64,000 nucleotides of DNA from Methylobacter sp. (GTDB lineage: Bacteria > Pseudomonadota > Gammaproteobacteria > Methylococcales > Methylomonadaceae): NCBI GenBank assembly GCA_004299305.1, contig SCPZ01000125.1, forward strand, positions 1-64,000. Reading direction: 5' to 3'. The position numbers and the translations under genes were made by a program. A model generated the notes under the pieces. That model was not told the origin of the DNA. It made no database searches and saw nothing but the letters and a program-made list of their open reading frames with translations. Position 1 is the first letter of the stretch, and each line of letters opens with the position of its first letter. Shown one piece after another: positions 34,438-42,897 of this stretch.

Positions 34438-34485
34438 GAGATAAACTCCTTTAATGGTGAATGATTGGTTTGGTTGCCAGGGGCG

Positions 34486-35931
34486 CTATAAAATACGCTT
34501 ACGCTGGCTTGATGATGAAATGAGCATCGCTTCACGATACTTGGCAATTGTCCTTCTAGCAACATTAATGCCCTTTTCTTTTAAAAGCTCGGCTATTTTA
34601 CTATCACTTAGCGGTTTTGCCAGATTTTCATTGCTAATTAGCTCTTTAATAAACGCCCTGATGGCCGTAGATGAACACTCCCCTCCTCCTTCTGTTGAAA
34701 CATGACTGGAAAAAAAATACTTAAATTCAACGATACCATTCGGGGTATGCATAAATTTTTGCGTGGTCACCCTGGATATGGTTGACTCGTGTAACTCCAG
34801 TTCTTCTGCAATATCCCTCAATACCATGGACTTCATGGCAATAGAGCCATGCTCAAGAAACCCGGTCTGCTTTTCCACGATGCACCGGGCAACACGCAAT
34901 AAGGTGTCGTTACGGCTATGGAGGCTTTTAATAAACCATCTGGCTTCCTGCAAATGATCTTTCATACAGGTGTTGTCTTTGCTGTTATCCGCTCTTTTTA
35001 TCATGCCTGAATAAAAGGGGTTGATGCGTAATTTAGGCGCTATATCGGGATTCAGGCTGACTTGCCACTTACCATTTTGCTTAACTACGTAAACATCGGG
35101 AATAACATATTGCGAATCTGAATCCTGTATCTGCGCCCCCGGCTTGGGGTCCAGGGTTCTGATTAATGCCACCACCTCATCCAATTGCCGCTCGGTGACG
35201 CCCAATTTACGCATCAGCTTTGATTGCTCGTGGGTAGCCAGCAAATCCAAATACCGGGTAACAAGAATCAACGCCTCCTCTTTATAAGGCGTAGCCTCCG
35301 GCAACTGCTGTATCTGTAACCTCAGGCAATCCTTTAGATCAATAGCTGCAACGCCGGCCGGATCAAAATTTTGCACGCGGTGCAGCACCGCGTTGACTTC
35401 ATCGAAATCCAGGTCCTCTAACTGGCCCTGCAAGCCTTGGAAAATTTCTTCCGGGCTGCTGCTGAGATAGCCGTCTTCGTTGATCGAGTCGATGATAGCC
35501 AGCGCAATGGCATGATCCCGCTCTGAAAACGAGGTCAGCTCCACTTGCCATAACAAATGATCCAGCAGGGTTGAGGATTTACTGCGCTGTGTTTCAAATT
35601 CAATAGTCTCTGCGGAACTGCCCCCCGACTCCATAGCGTATTCATATACATCATCCCAGGAAGAATCTATGGGCAACTCATCCGGTATATCTGTTTGCGA
35701 ACCTTGACTGGTCAGTAAATCCGCATTATCGATTTTTTTCTCGGCCGTTATTTCGGCTCCCTGAACGACGGTTTCTTCCTCATTGATTTCCAGCATCATA
35801 TTAGACTCAAGAGCCTGCTGAATTTCCTGCTGTAACTCTAATGTCGACATCTGCAATAACTTGATCGCCTGCTGCAGTTGCGGCGTCATAGACAGCTGCT
35901 GACCCATTCGAAGATGTAAGGATTGTTTCAT
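34486..35931 (-). CDS. rpoN: RNA polymerase sigma-54 factor
   Basis: A 481-residue protein. Region I is Gln/Leu-rich (LRMGQQLSMTPQLQQAIKLL), which contacts activators. An acidic linker follows, then the core-binding domain (AVLHRVQNFDPAGVAAIDL). The C-terminal DNA-binding part includes the helix-turn-helix (LELHESTISRVTTQKFMHTP) and the RpoN box VARRTIAKYRE. It recognises -24/-12 promoters such as the one at 1032. It is downstream of lptB, the standard location. Confidence 0.98.
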   Translation of the reverse strand: MKQSLHLRMGQQLSMTPQLQQAIKLLQMSTLELQQEIQQALESNMMLEINEEETVVQGAEITAEKKIDNADLLTSQGSQTDIPDELPIDSSWDDVYEYAMESGGSSAETIEFETQRSKSSTLLDHLLWQVELTSFSERDHAIALAIIDSINEDGYLSSSPEEIFQGLQGQLEDLDFDEVNAVLHRVQNFDPAGVAAIDLKDCLRLQIQQLPEATPYKEEALILVTRYLDLLATHEQSKLMRKLGVTERQLDEVVALIRTLDPKPGAQIQDSDSQYVIPDVYVVKQNGKWQVSLNPDIAPKLRINPFYSGMIKRADNSKDNTCMKDHLQEARWFIKSLHSRNDTLLRVARCIVEKQTGFLEHGSIAMKSMVLRDIAEELELHESTISRVTTQKFMHTPNGIVEFKYFFSSHVSTEGGGECSSTAIRAFIKELISNENLAKPLSDSKIAELLKEKGINVARRTIAKYREAMLISSSSQRKRIL

Positions 35932-35964
35932 TTAAGGCTCAAGATACAAGATTAAAAATAAAGA

Positions 35965-36690
35965 CTAAAGACTAAAGTTATTGCCTAAATAAACTTTACG
36001 CACTTCCTCATTGGCAACGATTGCTTTTGCCCCGCCTTCTGCAATCACTCTGCCGTCGTTAAGTATATACGCACGATCACAAATGCCTAGCGTTTCCCTG
36101 ACATTATGTTCAGTAATCAATACACCAATACCTCGATCTTTCAAATGCACTATGATTTTTTTTATATCATCTACCGAGATCGGGTCAACACCGGCAAAAG
36201 GCTCATCCAGTAGTATAAATTGAGGATTGGTCGCCAATGCCCGAGCGATTTCAACACGCCGCCGTTCACCGCCCGATAAACCCAAGGCGATTTGGTCGCG
36301 CAGATGAAGGATATGAAACTCCTCCAACAATTCCTCAATCACCAATTCCGCCTGTCCTTCAGTCAAGTCGGCACGAATTTGCAAAACAGCGCGTAAATTA
36401 TCCGCCACACTCAGCTTTCGGAAAACCGAGGGTTCCTGAGGCAAATAACCTATTCCATGCACCGCTCTCAAATGCATCGGATGATGAGTAATAACTTGTG
36501 AATCCAAGGTAATCTCGCCTTCATCCGCTTTAATCAAGCCAACCATCATGTAAAAGCTGGTCGTTTTTCCTGCGCCGTTAGGTCCGAGCAAGCCGACGAC
36601 TTCGCCGGTATCGACATGCAATGAAACACCGTTAACCACGTTACGTTTGTTGTAGTTCTTAATCAGCTGTTTTGCGGCGAGTCTGGTCAT
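35965..36690 (-). CDS. lptB: LPS export ATP-binding protein LptB
   Basis: About 241 residues. It is the ABC ATPase that powers LptFG-driven LPS extraction. Walker A is GPNGAGKTT, the Q-loop lies in YLPQEPSVF, the signature is LSGGERRR, Walker B is [13 protein letters not shown] and the switch His is in [11 protein letters not shown] 36690 (MTRLAA) is preferred to an upstream start at 36732 because the family starts here. It is followed by rpoN. Confidence 0.97.
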   Translation of the reverse strand: MTRLAAKQLIKNYNKRNVVNGVSLHVDTGEVVGLLGPNGAGKTTSFYMMVGLIKADEGEITLDSQVITHHPMHLRAVHGIGYLPQEPSVFRKLSVADNLRAVLQIRADLTEGQAELVIEELLEEFHILHLRDQIALGLSGGERRRVEIARALATNPQFILLDEPFAGVDPISVDDIKKIIVHLKDRGIGVLITEHNVRETLGICDRAYILNDGRVIAEGGAKAIVANEEVRKVYLGNNFSL

Positions 36691-36750
36691 GTTTAAAACG
36701 TAAAAGGTAAAAATAAAAAAGGCATCGTGCAACTACTCAGCAGCTAGAAA

Positions 36751-37104
36751 AATAGAACACCGATGACACGGATCAGACAGATAAGCACTGATAAAACATA
36801 AATTAGCCAACTCCATTAACCTCCCATTGACCACTTACAGCGTTTTCAATTTAAATTAGTTGCTAACAATTAAAAAGCCATGTAGTTATCATGGTCGCTG
36901 GAGTGCAGGCTTCGCCTGCGCTAGCAAGCACCAAAAGTAGGCGCTTTAGGCGAAGCTTGCACTCCTTCCCCTCATAGTTTCAATAAGCATCGCAGCTCTT
37001 TTAGTAATTAACGGGATTTGAAAATGCTGTAAAACCCAGGTTTCCCTCTTCTTAAGCTAAAATCCATTTAAATCCGTCTTAATCAGTGTCATCCGTGTCC
37101 TATT
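36751..37104. mobile_element. Gene-free element bounded by ~33-bp imperfect inverted repeats
   Basis: The left end AATAGAACACCGATGACACG (36751 onward) is mirrored by the right end ATCCGTGTCCTATT (to 37104), with further similarity inward. A central hairpin has 16-bp arms with one mismatch (36901-36916 and 36949-36964). Part of the centre (36928-36953) reappears reverse-complemented at 6512-6537, and the left end is also similar to about 32553-32585. The 354-bp unit carries no gene and separates lptA from lptB. Confidence 0.65.
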
Positions 37105-37119
37105 ATAAAATATGACTTA

Positions 37120-37671
37120 TCATTTGCCGCCCTTCGTAGTCGATTGTTCTTTGCCCTTCGGCTGCAATACGACATGAACGCGTTTGCTGGCGGATTCTTT
37201 TTCACCCGCTTTAACCAGCGAGGTTTTGAGATCGTATTCGATAAAATCACTGGAATAAGCGCCGCTGCCCTGCCAGACGGTAGCCTTATCAATCAAAACC
37301 AACAAATTCTTTTTAGGATAATACTCGCCTGTCAACGCTTCACCGGTTATATCTTGATCACCTTCGTGGGGCGTCTGTTTAAATTTTGCAGGATTCCCGG
37401 TAAACACCATTTTTTCAGCTTCACCGTCTATAAAATAAACCACCAGCTTATCCGAGTTCACCCGGATACTGCCCTGAATCGAGATCACATTTCCCGTATA
37501 AGTGCTGGTAGCTTTTACATCATCATAAGTCGCCGTATTTGAATCGATAATAATCGGCTGGTCGCCGTCGCTTTCCAAGGCGCAAACACCCGCACTATAA
37601 AGAGTCAATAACAGTAAGCAACAGCCACTCCCATATAACGCAAGGCTGCGGGATTTTTTATTTTGTTTCAT
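37120..37671 (-). CDS. lptA: LPS transport periplasmic protein LptA
   Basis: A 183-residue periplasmic bridge protein of the Lpt machinery. The N-terminal signal (LYGSGCCLLLLTLYSAGVCA) is followed by the OstA beta-jellyroll (ITIDSNTATYDD form, TYTGNVISIQGSIRVNSDKLVVY, MVFTGNPAKFKQ). The tail is basic (KGKEQSTTKGGK). The start overlaps the lptC end by 14 bases. Confidence 0.92.
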   Translation of the reverse strand: MKQNKKSRSLALYGSGCCLLLLTLYSAGVCALESDGDQPIIIDSNTATYDDVKATSTYTGNVISIQGSIRVNSDKLVVYFIDGEAEKMVFTGNPAKFKQTPHEGDQDITGEALTGEYYPKKNLLVLIDKATVWQGSGAYSSDFIEYDLKTSLVKAGEKESASKRVHVVLQPKGKEQSTTKGGK

Positions 37672-38227
37672 AGTTACCCTTTACATGAGAGAGCAATTCC
37701 AGATGAATCGGTTCTGCAAAAACCAGTTTCATACCGACACCTGTAGTCCAGTTTGGCAAGCTGATCAACTCCGCCCACGCATCCGTTTCCGCATAACTGG
37801 TTTCCGGTTTTACTTTTAAATTGAAGGTATAAATCTTAAGCTCCCGGACACCTTCGCCCGAAGCCCTATCAACAAAAACTTTGCCGTTTAACAACAAATC
37901 CTTAGCATCGGCAGACAAAATGCCGGTTTCTGATTTGACTATCCATGGCGGCGTTTTATCGTTATAAAAAAACATTAATGGATTGACCATGTGCGTAGTG
38001 CTGTCGTCGCTGTAATGAATCATTTCGTCGGCAAGCAATTTACTTTTAGGCCGACCCAATTCATTCATTTCCCATTTTGCATAGCCATTGCTGAAATAAT
38101 CAGGACTGTGCGCCGGAACAGGCATACGATTAAGATCATCCACACCTGTCAATTTAATCAGCCACCAGCTCATTATTGCGATAACAATCAGGTACAGATA
38201 ATTGTGGTGGCCATTTAACCGGGTCAT
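37658..38227 (-). CDS. lptC: LPS export system protein LptC
   Basis: A 189-residue bitopic membrane protein. A single N-terminal transmembrane helix (LYLIVIAIMSWWLIKLTGV) is followed by the periplasmic OstA-like domain (SPDYFSNGYAKWEMNELGRP, VDRASGEGVRELKIYT, SYAETDAWAELIS). It passes LPS from LptBFG to LptA. It is placed between kdsC and lptA as usual. Confidence 0.93.
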   Translation of the reverse strand: MTRLNGHHNYLYLIVIAIMSWWLIKLTGVDDLNRMPVPAHSPDYFSNGYAKWEMNELGRPKSKLLADEMIHYSDDSTTHMVNPLMFFYNDKTPPWIVKSETGILSADAKDLLLNGKVFVDRASGEGVRELKIYTFNLKVKPETSYAETDAWAELISLPNWTTGVGMKLVFAEPIHLELLSHVKGNYETK

Positions 38228-38233
38228 CGTGCG

Positions 38234-38770
38234 CTATCGAGTCAGGTAAGTATTCAAAACTTCGTCAAAATGTCCCTGTGCCTGCATAATAAAATCACAG
38301 ACTTCCCGGACTGCACCCTGCCCTCCAGGCAATGCCGTACACCAATCGGCATGTTGTTTAACAGCAAAGTTGGCATCAGCAACCGCAATTGCCAGCCCCA
38401 CTCTAATCATAATAGGCAAATCCAACAAATCATCGCCGACATGCGCTGCCTGCTCATGCGTTATGCCCATAAGCTCAATGAGCTCATTAAATGCGGCGAT
38501 TTTATTTTCATGACCTTGATACACATGTTCAATACCCAGGTTTTTCATACGCAACGCAACCGAGTTCGATTTTCGCCCGGAAATAACCGCTACCTCAACC
38601 CCGGTCTGCCGCAACAGCTTGATGCCATGACCGTCCCGCGCGTGAAACGACTTGTATTCGTTGCCCTCAGCGTCGAAAAACAACCTGCCATCCGTCAATA
38701 CCCCATCCACATCCAAGATCAGTAACTTGAGTTTCCCGGCTTTTTCCAAAACATGTTGCATATCAGTCAT
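38234..38770 (-). CDS. kdsC: 3-deoxy-D-manno-octulosonate 8-phosphate phosphatase
   Basis: About 178 residues. It hydrolyses Kdo-8-phosphate to Kdo. It is a C0-type HAD phosphatase without a cap: DVDGVLTDGRL (motif I), ISGRKSNSV (motif II) and VGDDLLDLPIM (motif IV). The preferred start ATG 38770 shares a base with the kdsD stop; a GTG at 38773 is the alternative. Confidence 0.95.
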   Translation of the reverse strand: MTDMQHVLEKAGKLKLLILDVDGVLTDGRLFFDAEGNEYKSFHARDGHGIKLLRQTGVEVAVISGRKSNSVALRMKNLGIEHVYQGHENKIAAFNELIELMGITHEQAAHVGDDLLDLPIMIRVGLAIAVADANFAVKQHADWCTALPGGQGAVREVCDFIMQAQGHFDEVLNTYLTR

Positions 38771-39747
38771 CACACGATTCCCGCCCGAATCAGGTCATGC
38801 ATATTCAAAGCGCCTATCGCCCTGTGCTGCTTATCAACGACGATTAGCGCATTAATCTTTTTTTGTTCCATAATTTGCATGGCTTCAGCGGCCAGAATAT
38901 CTGCCGAAATAACTGCGCAATTGGGGGTCATGACTTCGGTGATAGCCGTCTTATGCATATCAAGATTTCTACCCAGCATCCGCCGCAAATCGCCATCGGT
39001 AAAAATACCGATAACGCGATTATCCGCATCGACAATCGCCGTCATACCCAGTTTTTTCTCGGTCATTTCCAGCAAGGCATGGCTGATCAGCGCCGACCCA
39101 GGAACGATGGGCACTTGTTCGTCGGCATGCATAATATCGCCGACCATTAATAACAAGCGTTTACCCAAACTGCCGCCGGGATGAGACAAGGCAAAATCAT
39201 CGCGGGTAAAGCCGCGCGCTTCAAGCAAGGAAACCGCCAATGCGTCCCCCATCACCAATGCCGCCGTGGTGCTGGAGGTAGGCGCAAGCCCCAACGGGCA
39301 AGCTTCTTGCTCAACAGCCACGTTGATATGGGTGGTGGCAAATTTAGCCAGCGTTGAGTCCGGGTTACCGGTCATGGCTATTAACGGTACGCCCAGCCGT
39401 TTAATAATCGGCAGTATCGTTAAAACTTCCTCGGTTTCCCCTGAATTTGATAAAGCCAGCATCACGTCCTGCCGGGTAATCATACCCAAATCGCCATGAC
39501 TGGCTTCGCCAGAATGTACAAAAAAAGCAGGCGTTCCGGTACTGGCTAAGGTCGCGGCAATTTTACCGGCAATATGACCCGATTTGCCCATGCCGGTAAC
39601 CACAACACGACCTTTACAGCCAAACATTAATTTGCAGGCAAACACGAAATTATCATTAATCTGCTCGGCTAATGCGGCAATTGCCTGTGTTTCCACCTGG
39701 ATAACCGCTAAGCCCAATTCGCGAAGCTTTTGATCATGTAATTTCAT
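38770..39747 (-). CDS. kdsD: Arabinose-5-phosphate isomerase
   Basis: A 325-residue enzyme that converts ribulose 5-phosphate to arabinose 5-phosphate, the first step to Kdo. The SIS domain contains VVVTGMGKSGHIAGKIAATL, STGTPAFFVHSGEASHGDLG and SNSGETEEVL. Two CBS domains follow (about 210-325). It draws on ribulose 5-phosphate, also the formaldehyde acceptor of the RuMP cycle. It heads the kdsD-kdsC-lptC-lptA group. Confidence 0.95.
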   Translation of the reverse strand: MKLHDQKLRELGLAVIQVETQAIAALAEQINDNFVFACKLMFGCKGRVVVTGMGKSGHIAGKIAATLASTGTPAFFVHSGEASHGDLGMITRQDVMLALSNSGETEEVLTILPIIKRLGVPLIAMTGNPDSTLAKFATTHINVAVEQEACPLGLAPTSSTTAALVMGDALAVSLLEARGFTRDDFALSHPGGSLGKRLLLMVGDIMHADEQVPIVPGSALISHALLEMTEKKLGMTAIVDADNRVIGIFTDGDLRRMLGRNLDMHKTAITEVMTPNCAVISADILAAEAMQIMEQKKINALIVVDKQHRAIGALNMHDLIRAGIV

Positions 39748-39896
39748 TTATCTATATAGAGTGTGTCCGGTCGATCAGGCATTCTTAATGTAGCGCTTCA
39801 ACCGGGTTTACCATGAAAGGCTCGTTATTTGCATTAATGATAAAGCATTTACGGCTTTATGGGGCAGTTGAATGTCAATTTTAGGATGATTTATGG

Positions 39897-40880
39897 TTAT
39901 GGCCGCCGCAGCTTGGCAAAGTTATCGGTTGCCGTAACCAACGCATCAATCATCTCCTTGCCTTGAGCAACATGCCCGGCATTAGGCAATACGATATATT
40001 TGGCATTCGGCAATACTTTATGCAGGCTGTATCCGGCCTCCATTGGACAGACAAAATCATGGCGTCCATGAATGATAACAGTAGGGATCTCAGCTAAACC
40101 GCCACAATTGTCCAGAATGCCGCTTTTCCCGGCAACTGCTTCTGCATCCATGCAGTCGTCAATAAAGTAGCGATGCTTGGCATAATGCAATTCCATGCGC
40201 ACCTGCTTAACCATTTTCTCCGTTGCGTGCTCTCCTTTCCGGCTCGGCTGATAATCGTTGCCTAACGATACTTGCCCACCCCAAGCCATCCATTCCCTGG
40301 CGGCCCGCCTTTGCGCCACCTCGTCTTCACCCCATAACGCATCGCATAACCCTTGCACCGGATTGCCCCGCCCCTGTTCAGGAATACTTTCAATCAAGCG
40401 TTGCCACTGCTCAGGATAAATCTTACCCGCACCATCTTTGGCAAACCAGTCAAAATCTTGCGACCGGGCCAAAAATACCGCCCGAATAATCAAGCCCGCT
40501 ACTTTGTCTTTATGCTGCTGGGCATACAACAAGGCCAACGCCCCGCCCCACGAACCGCCAAACACCAACCATTGATCAATCCCTAACTGATTACGGATAC
40601 GCTCCATATCATCAATTAAATCTTGGGTGGTATTATTTTCCAGTTCACCGAAAGGCCGTGACAAACCACAGCCGCGCTGATCAAACAGAACAATACGATA
40701 AAGCTCTGGATTAAAAAAACGTCGATGATCGGGCTTGGTTCCTGAGCATGGTCCACCATGCAAAAAAATCACCGGAATGCCATCCGGATTTCCGGACTGC
40801 TCCACATACACGGCATGTTTGCTGTCGGTTTTGAGGAAGGAGCTGTGATAGGGATTTATTTCAGGGTAAAGGGTTCGCAT
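39897..40880 (-). CDS. pip: Prolyl aminopeptidase (proline iminopeptidase)
   Basis: A 327-residue alpha/beta hydrolase of family S33. HGGPCSG near the N-terminus is the oxyanion region, FDQRGCGLSRP is typical, the nucleophile Ser is in GGSWGG, and the late Asp and His are in HGRHDFVCP and NAGHVAQG. It removes N-terminal proline from peptides in the cytoplasm. Its start overlaps the end of the ParE-like gene by 20 bases, which ties its expression to the toxin-antitoxin unit. Confidence 0.93.
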   Translation of the reverse strand: MRTLYPEINPYHSSFLKTDSKHAVYVEQSGNPDGIPVIFLHGGPCSGTKPDHRRFFNPELYRIVLFDQRGCGLSRPFGELENNTTQDLIDDMERIRNQLGIDQWLVFGGSWGGALALLYAQQHKDKVAGLIIRAVFLARSQDFDWFAKDGAGKIYPEQWQRLIESIPEQGRGNPVQGLCDALWGEDEVAQRRAAREWMAWGGQVSLGNDYQPSRKGEHATEKMVKQVRMELHYAKHRYFIDDCMDAEAVAGKSGILDNCGGLAEIPTVIIHGRHDFVCPMEAGYSLHKVLPNAKYIVLPNAGHVAQGKEMIDALVTATDNFAKLRRP

Positions 40881-41211
40881 TATTTGTTCGAATTAAACGT
40901 TCTAATAAAACATCTTCTACATTACGACGAGAATCTATCACGGCTAAAATAAAAACCGTTTTCTCAGCTATTCGATAAATAACCCGCCAAGGCGCAATAA
41001 TTATTTCCCGGTATAAAGAAATACCCTGACTCAACAACTCAGGAACGACCCTACCGCGATCCGGCAATACAGCCAGATCTTCTGTTTTTATTTTAATCTT
41101 CCTGAATATTTCATTTGCCGTAGCAGGGCTGTTTTGCATGATATATCTAATAATTTGAGCCAAATCGCTTTCCGCCGCCTTAGCCCATATTACCTGATAA
41201 TCGGCACTCAC
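40861..41211 (-). CDS. RelE/ParE-family toxin
   Basis: A 116-residue protein. YQVIWAKAAESDLAQIIRYI, LAVLPDRGRVVPEL and YREIIIAPWRVIYRIAEKTV are the ParE/RelE fold hallmarks, and the end contains VIDSRRNVEDVL. ParE toxins poison gyrase while RelE toxins cut mRNA; which applies is unknown. The C-terminus (LIRTNNANPLP) runs past the usual family end into the pip start. It overlaps the antitoxin by four bases. Confidence 0.9.
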   Translation of the reverse strand: MSADYQVIWAKAAESDLAQIIRYIMQNSPATANEIFRKIKIKTEDLAVLPDRGRVVPELLSQGISLYREIIIAPWRVIYRIAEKTVFILAVIDSRRNVEDVLLERLIRTNNANPLP

Positions 41212-41489
41212 TTTAAATCCAGAAGCATCTCTATATTTTGAAAGACCTGCTCTTGCTCAATTGTCTTGCCTTGCCTTACCTCTTCTTCGGCCAGAGAGAG
41301 AAGTTTAAGCAAGCCGATAGCGTTTCTCATATTTTCGTAACTCTCCGGGTCTTGCAGCACTGCTTTGGGCTCTCCATTCTGCGTAATAATAATAGGCCTA
41401 TGCGTATCATTAAGCTGCTGTAAAACTTCAGCGGATTTGGATTTTAAATAGCTCACGGGACGAATATCCTGCAAAATGCTCATAACCAT
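41208..41489 (-). CDS. Phd/YefM-family antitoxin
   Basis: A 93-residue protein with RPVSYLKSKSAEVLQQL, RPIIITQNGEPKAVLQDPES and YENMRNAIGLLKLL, the Phd/YefM DNA-binding N-domain, followed by the toxin-binding tail. ATG at 41489 or 41483 both fit. It lies directly downstream of the inverted repeat at 41505-41526 and probably autorepresses the operon. Confidence 0.92.
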   Translation of the reverse strand: MVMSILQDIRPVSYLKSKSAEVLQQLNDTHRPIIITQNGEPKAVLQDPESYENMRNAIGLLKLLSLAEEEVRQGKTIEQEQVFQNIEMLLDLK

Positions 41490-41504
41490 GCTCCCTGTCT
41501 TTTT

Positions 41505-41526
41505 ATGGTACCAAATGAAGTACCAT
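41505..41526. promoter_or_regulatory. Operator-like inverted repeat of the toxin-antitoxin operon
   Basis: ATGGTAC (41505-41511) and GTACCAT (41520-41526) are perfect 7-bp arms spaced by eight bases. It lies 16 bases upstream of the antitoxin start, where Phd/YefM proteins usually bind to repress. Confidence 0.7.
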
Positions 41527-41606
41527 GGTAAGACTTTGCATTATCAAATGTAAAGCCAAAAGTATTTTTCTAAACACCGGCATTAAGTTCATCTTTTTTA
41601 ATCCCA

Positions 41607-41640
41607 TAAAAAAAGGGAGGGGTTTTAAACCCTCCCTTTA
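41607..41640 (-). terminator. Rho-independent terminator of the outer membrane protein gene
   Basis: AAAGGGAGGG pairs with CCCTCCCTTT, with a run of A on the plus strand (T-run in the minus-strand transcript). It lies about 30 bases past the stop codon at 41670. Confidence 0.9.
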
Positions 41641-41669
41641 TGCCCTTCGGGTATTTTTAAGCGCTTAGC

Positions 41670-42590
41670 TTAGAAACCGATACCGAGGTAACCGCCGGCG
41701 GTAACACCGTCAGTTCTAACGCCATCCACGTTATCAGCAGAATAGTGATAACGGGCATCAGCACCTACATAGAGATCTTTCCAGATTTTGTAGTCCGCAC
41801 CAGCGCCGAACTGCATACCTGGGTTTAATACGGTAATAGCATCAGATGGAGGGCTGATTACATTCAGTTCAAAACCGACAGGAATTAACCAAGGTCTGAA
41901 TGCACTACCTTTAAAGAATTTAATTTTTGGAGAAGCCGCTAAAGTCAACTGATTAACAGTTGCCGATTCAGTATTGGTAGCAATAGGCAAACCTTCAAGT
42001 GCTGCTGCCGTTGTACCAACACCATTAACCTGTCTTTCGCCAAGCTGCTTATAATCAAACATCAACTCAGCAAAAACTTCTGTTTTATCCATCAAACCAA
42101 ACAGGTTATCGTTCAGGCTAAAATCAAAACCGGCGCCAAAATACCATTGATCCTGATCACCTATGCCATTATTACCTGTCACGCCTGCTATTACGCCGTT
42201 TCTGTTATTCCCAAGAGCAGTGACAGTAGGATCCAACGTACCGCCTCTATTAGCGTTAGCATGACCATAACCGCCACGGAAGAACACCATGTTGTCTTTG
42301 CTTTTTTTGCTTTCTTTCGGAGCTGATTTAACCGAGTTCATCCATTGATCCAACTCTTGGATTTTACCGGCCTCTGCGCTAGAACTAGGACGGTTTACTT
42401 CCGCTCTTAAACGACTTAGTTCAGCTTGCATAGCCTGGAGCTGAGCTTCCAATGCGTCTGCTTTGTTGCTTGCCGCTTCTGCAACACGATCTGCTTTTGA
42501 GTGCGCCATAGCTTGTGGAGAAACCAATGCACCGGCCATTGTTAATGTTGCCGCCGCAATACCCAGCGCTAGTTTAGTTTTATTAATCAT
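41670..42590 (-). CDS. Outer membrane beta-barrel protein with N-terminal coiled coil
   Basis: A 306-residue protein. The signal peptide ends at SPQAMA (about residue 29). Residues 33-70 are a coiled coil (AASNKADALEAQLQAMQAEL), then a Ser-rich linker. From about 100 come amphipathic strands (FFRGGYGHANANRGG, WYFGAGFDFSLNDNLFG, GAGADYKIWKDLYVGADARY) ending in GGYLGIGF with the C-terminal Phe recognised by BamA. The coiled coil may trimerise or contact peptidoglycan. It has its own strong ribosome site (GGGGGAT type) and terminator, so it may be an abundant surface protein. Family identity not certain. Confidence 0.8.
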   Translation of the reverse strand: MINKTKLALGIAAATLTMAGALVSPQAMAHSKADRVAEAASNKADALEAQLQAMQAELSRLRAEVNRPSSSAEAGKIQELDQWMNSVKSAPKESKKSKDNMVFFRGGYGHANANRGGTLDPTVTALGNNRNGVIAGVTGNNGIGDQDQWYFGAGFDFSLNDNLFGLMDKTEVFAELMFDYKQLGERQVNGVGTTAAALEGLPIATNTESATVNQLTLAASPKIKFFKGSAFRPWLIPVGFELNVISPPSDAITVLNPGMQFGAGADYKIWKDLYVGADARYHYSADNVDGVRTDGVTAGGYLGIGF

Positions 42591-42897
42591 TTATCCCCCT
42601 CATGAGGTTGTTATTTTACAAAAATTTGCTTTAATACAACAAAGCTCATCTTCCGGTGGTAATAGTAGCAGCTAAACTAAATCCCTACAAGTTTTAAAGT
42701 CATTTTTTTAATATTAATTAATCCTTATTAATCAATAACTATAATAATAATTTTAACTCGAAATATTTTATTGTATGCAAAAAACAACAAATTATTCAGC
42801 TTGCACATCCAAACCACAGTCAAAATATTTCCCGCTCTTCATAATGCCGCTCCAGAGTGATTTAGCCGACACAATAAGGCTCTCCGAAGACATAAAA
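42591..42897. other. A/T-rich promoter-side gap
   Basis: About 307 bases between the efflux outer membrane gene end and the barrel gene start. No gene is seen. The part nearest 42600-42650 presumably carries the barrel gene promoter (TTGTAT and TAAAAT on the minus strand, 15 bases apart, is a possible pair). Confidence 0.4.
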
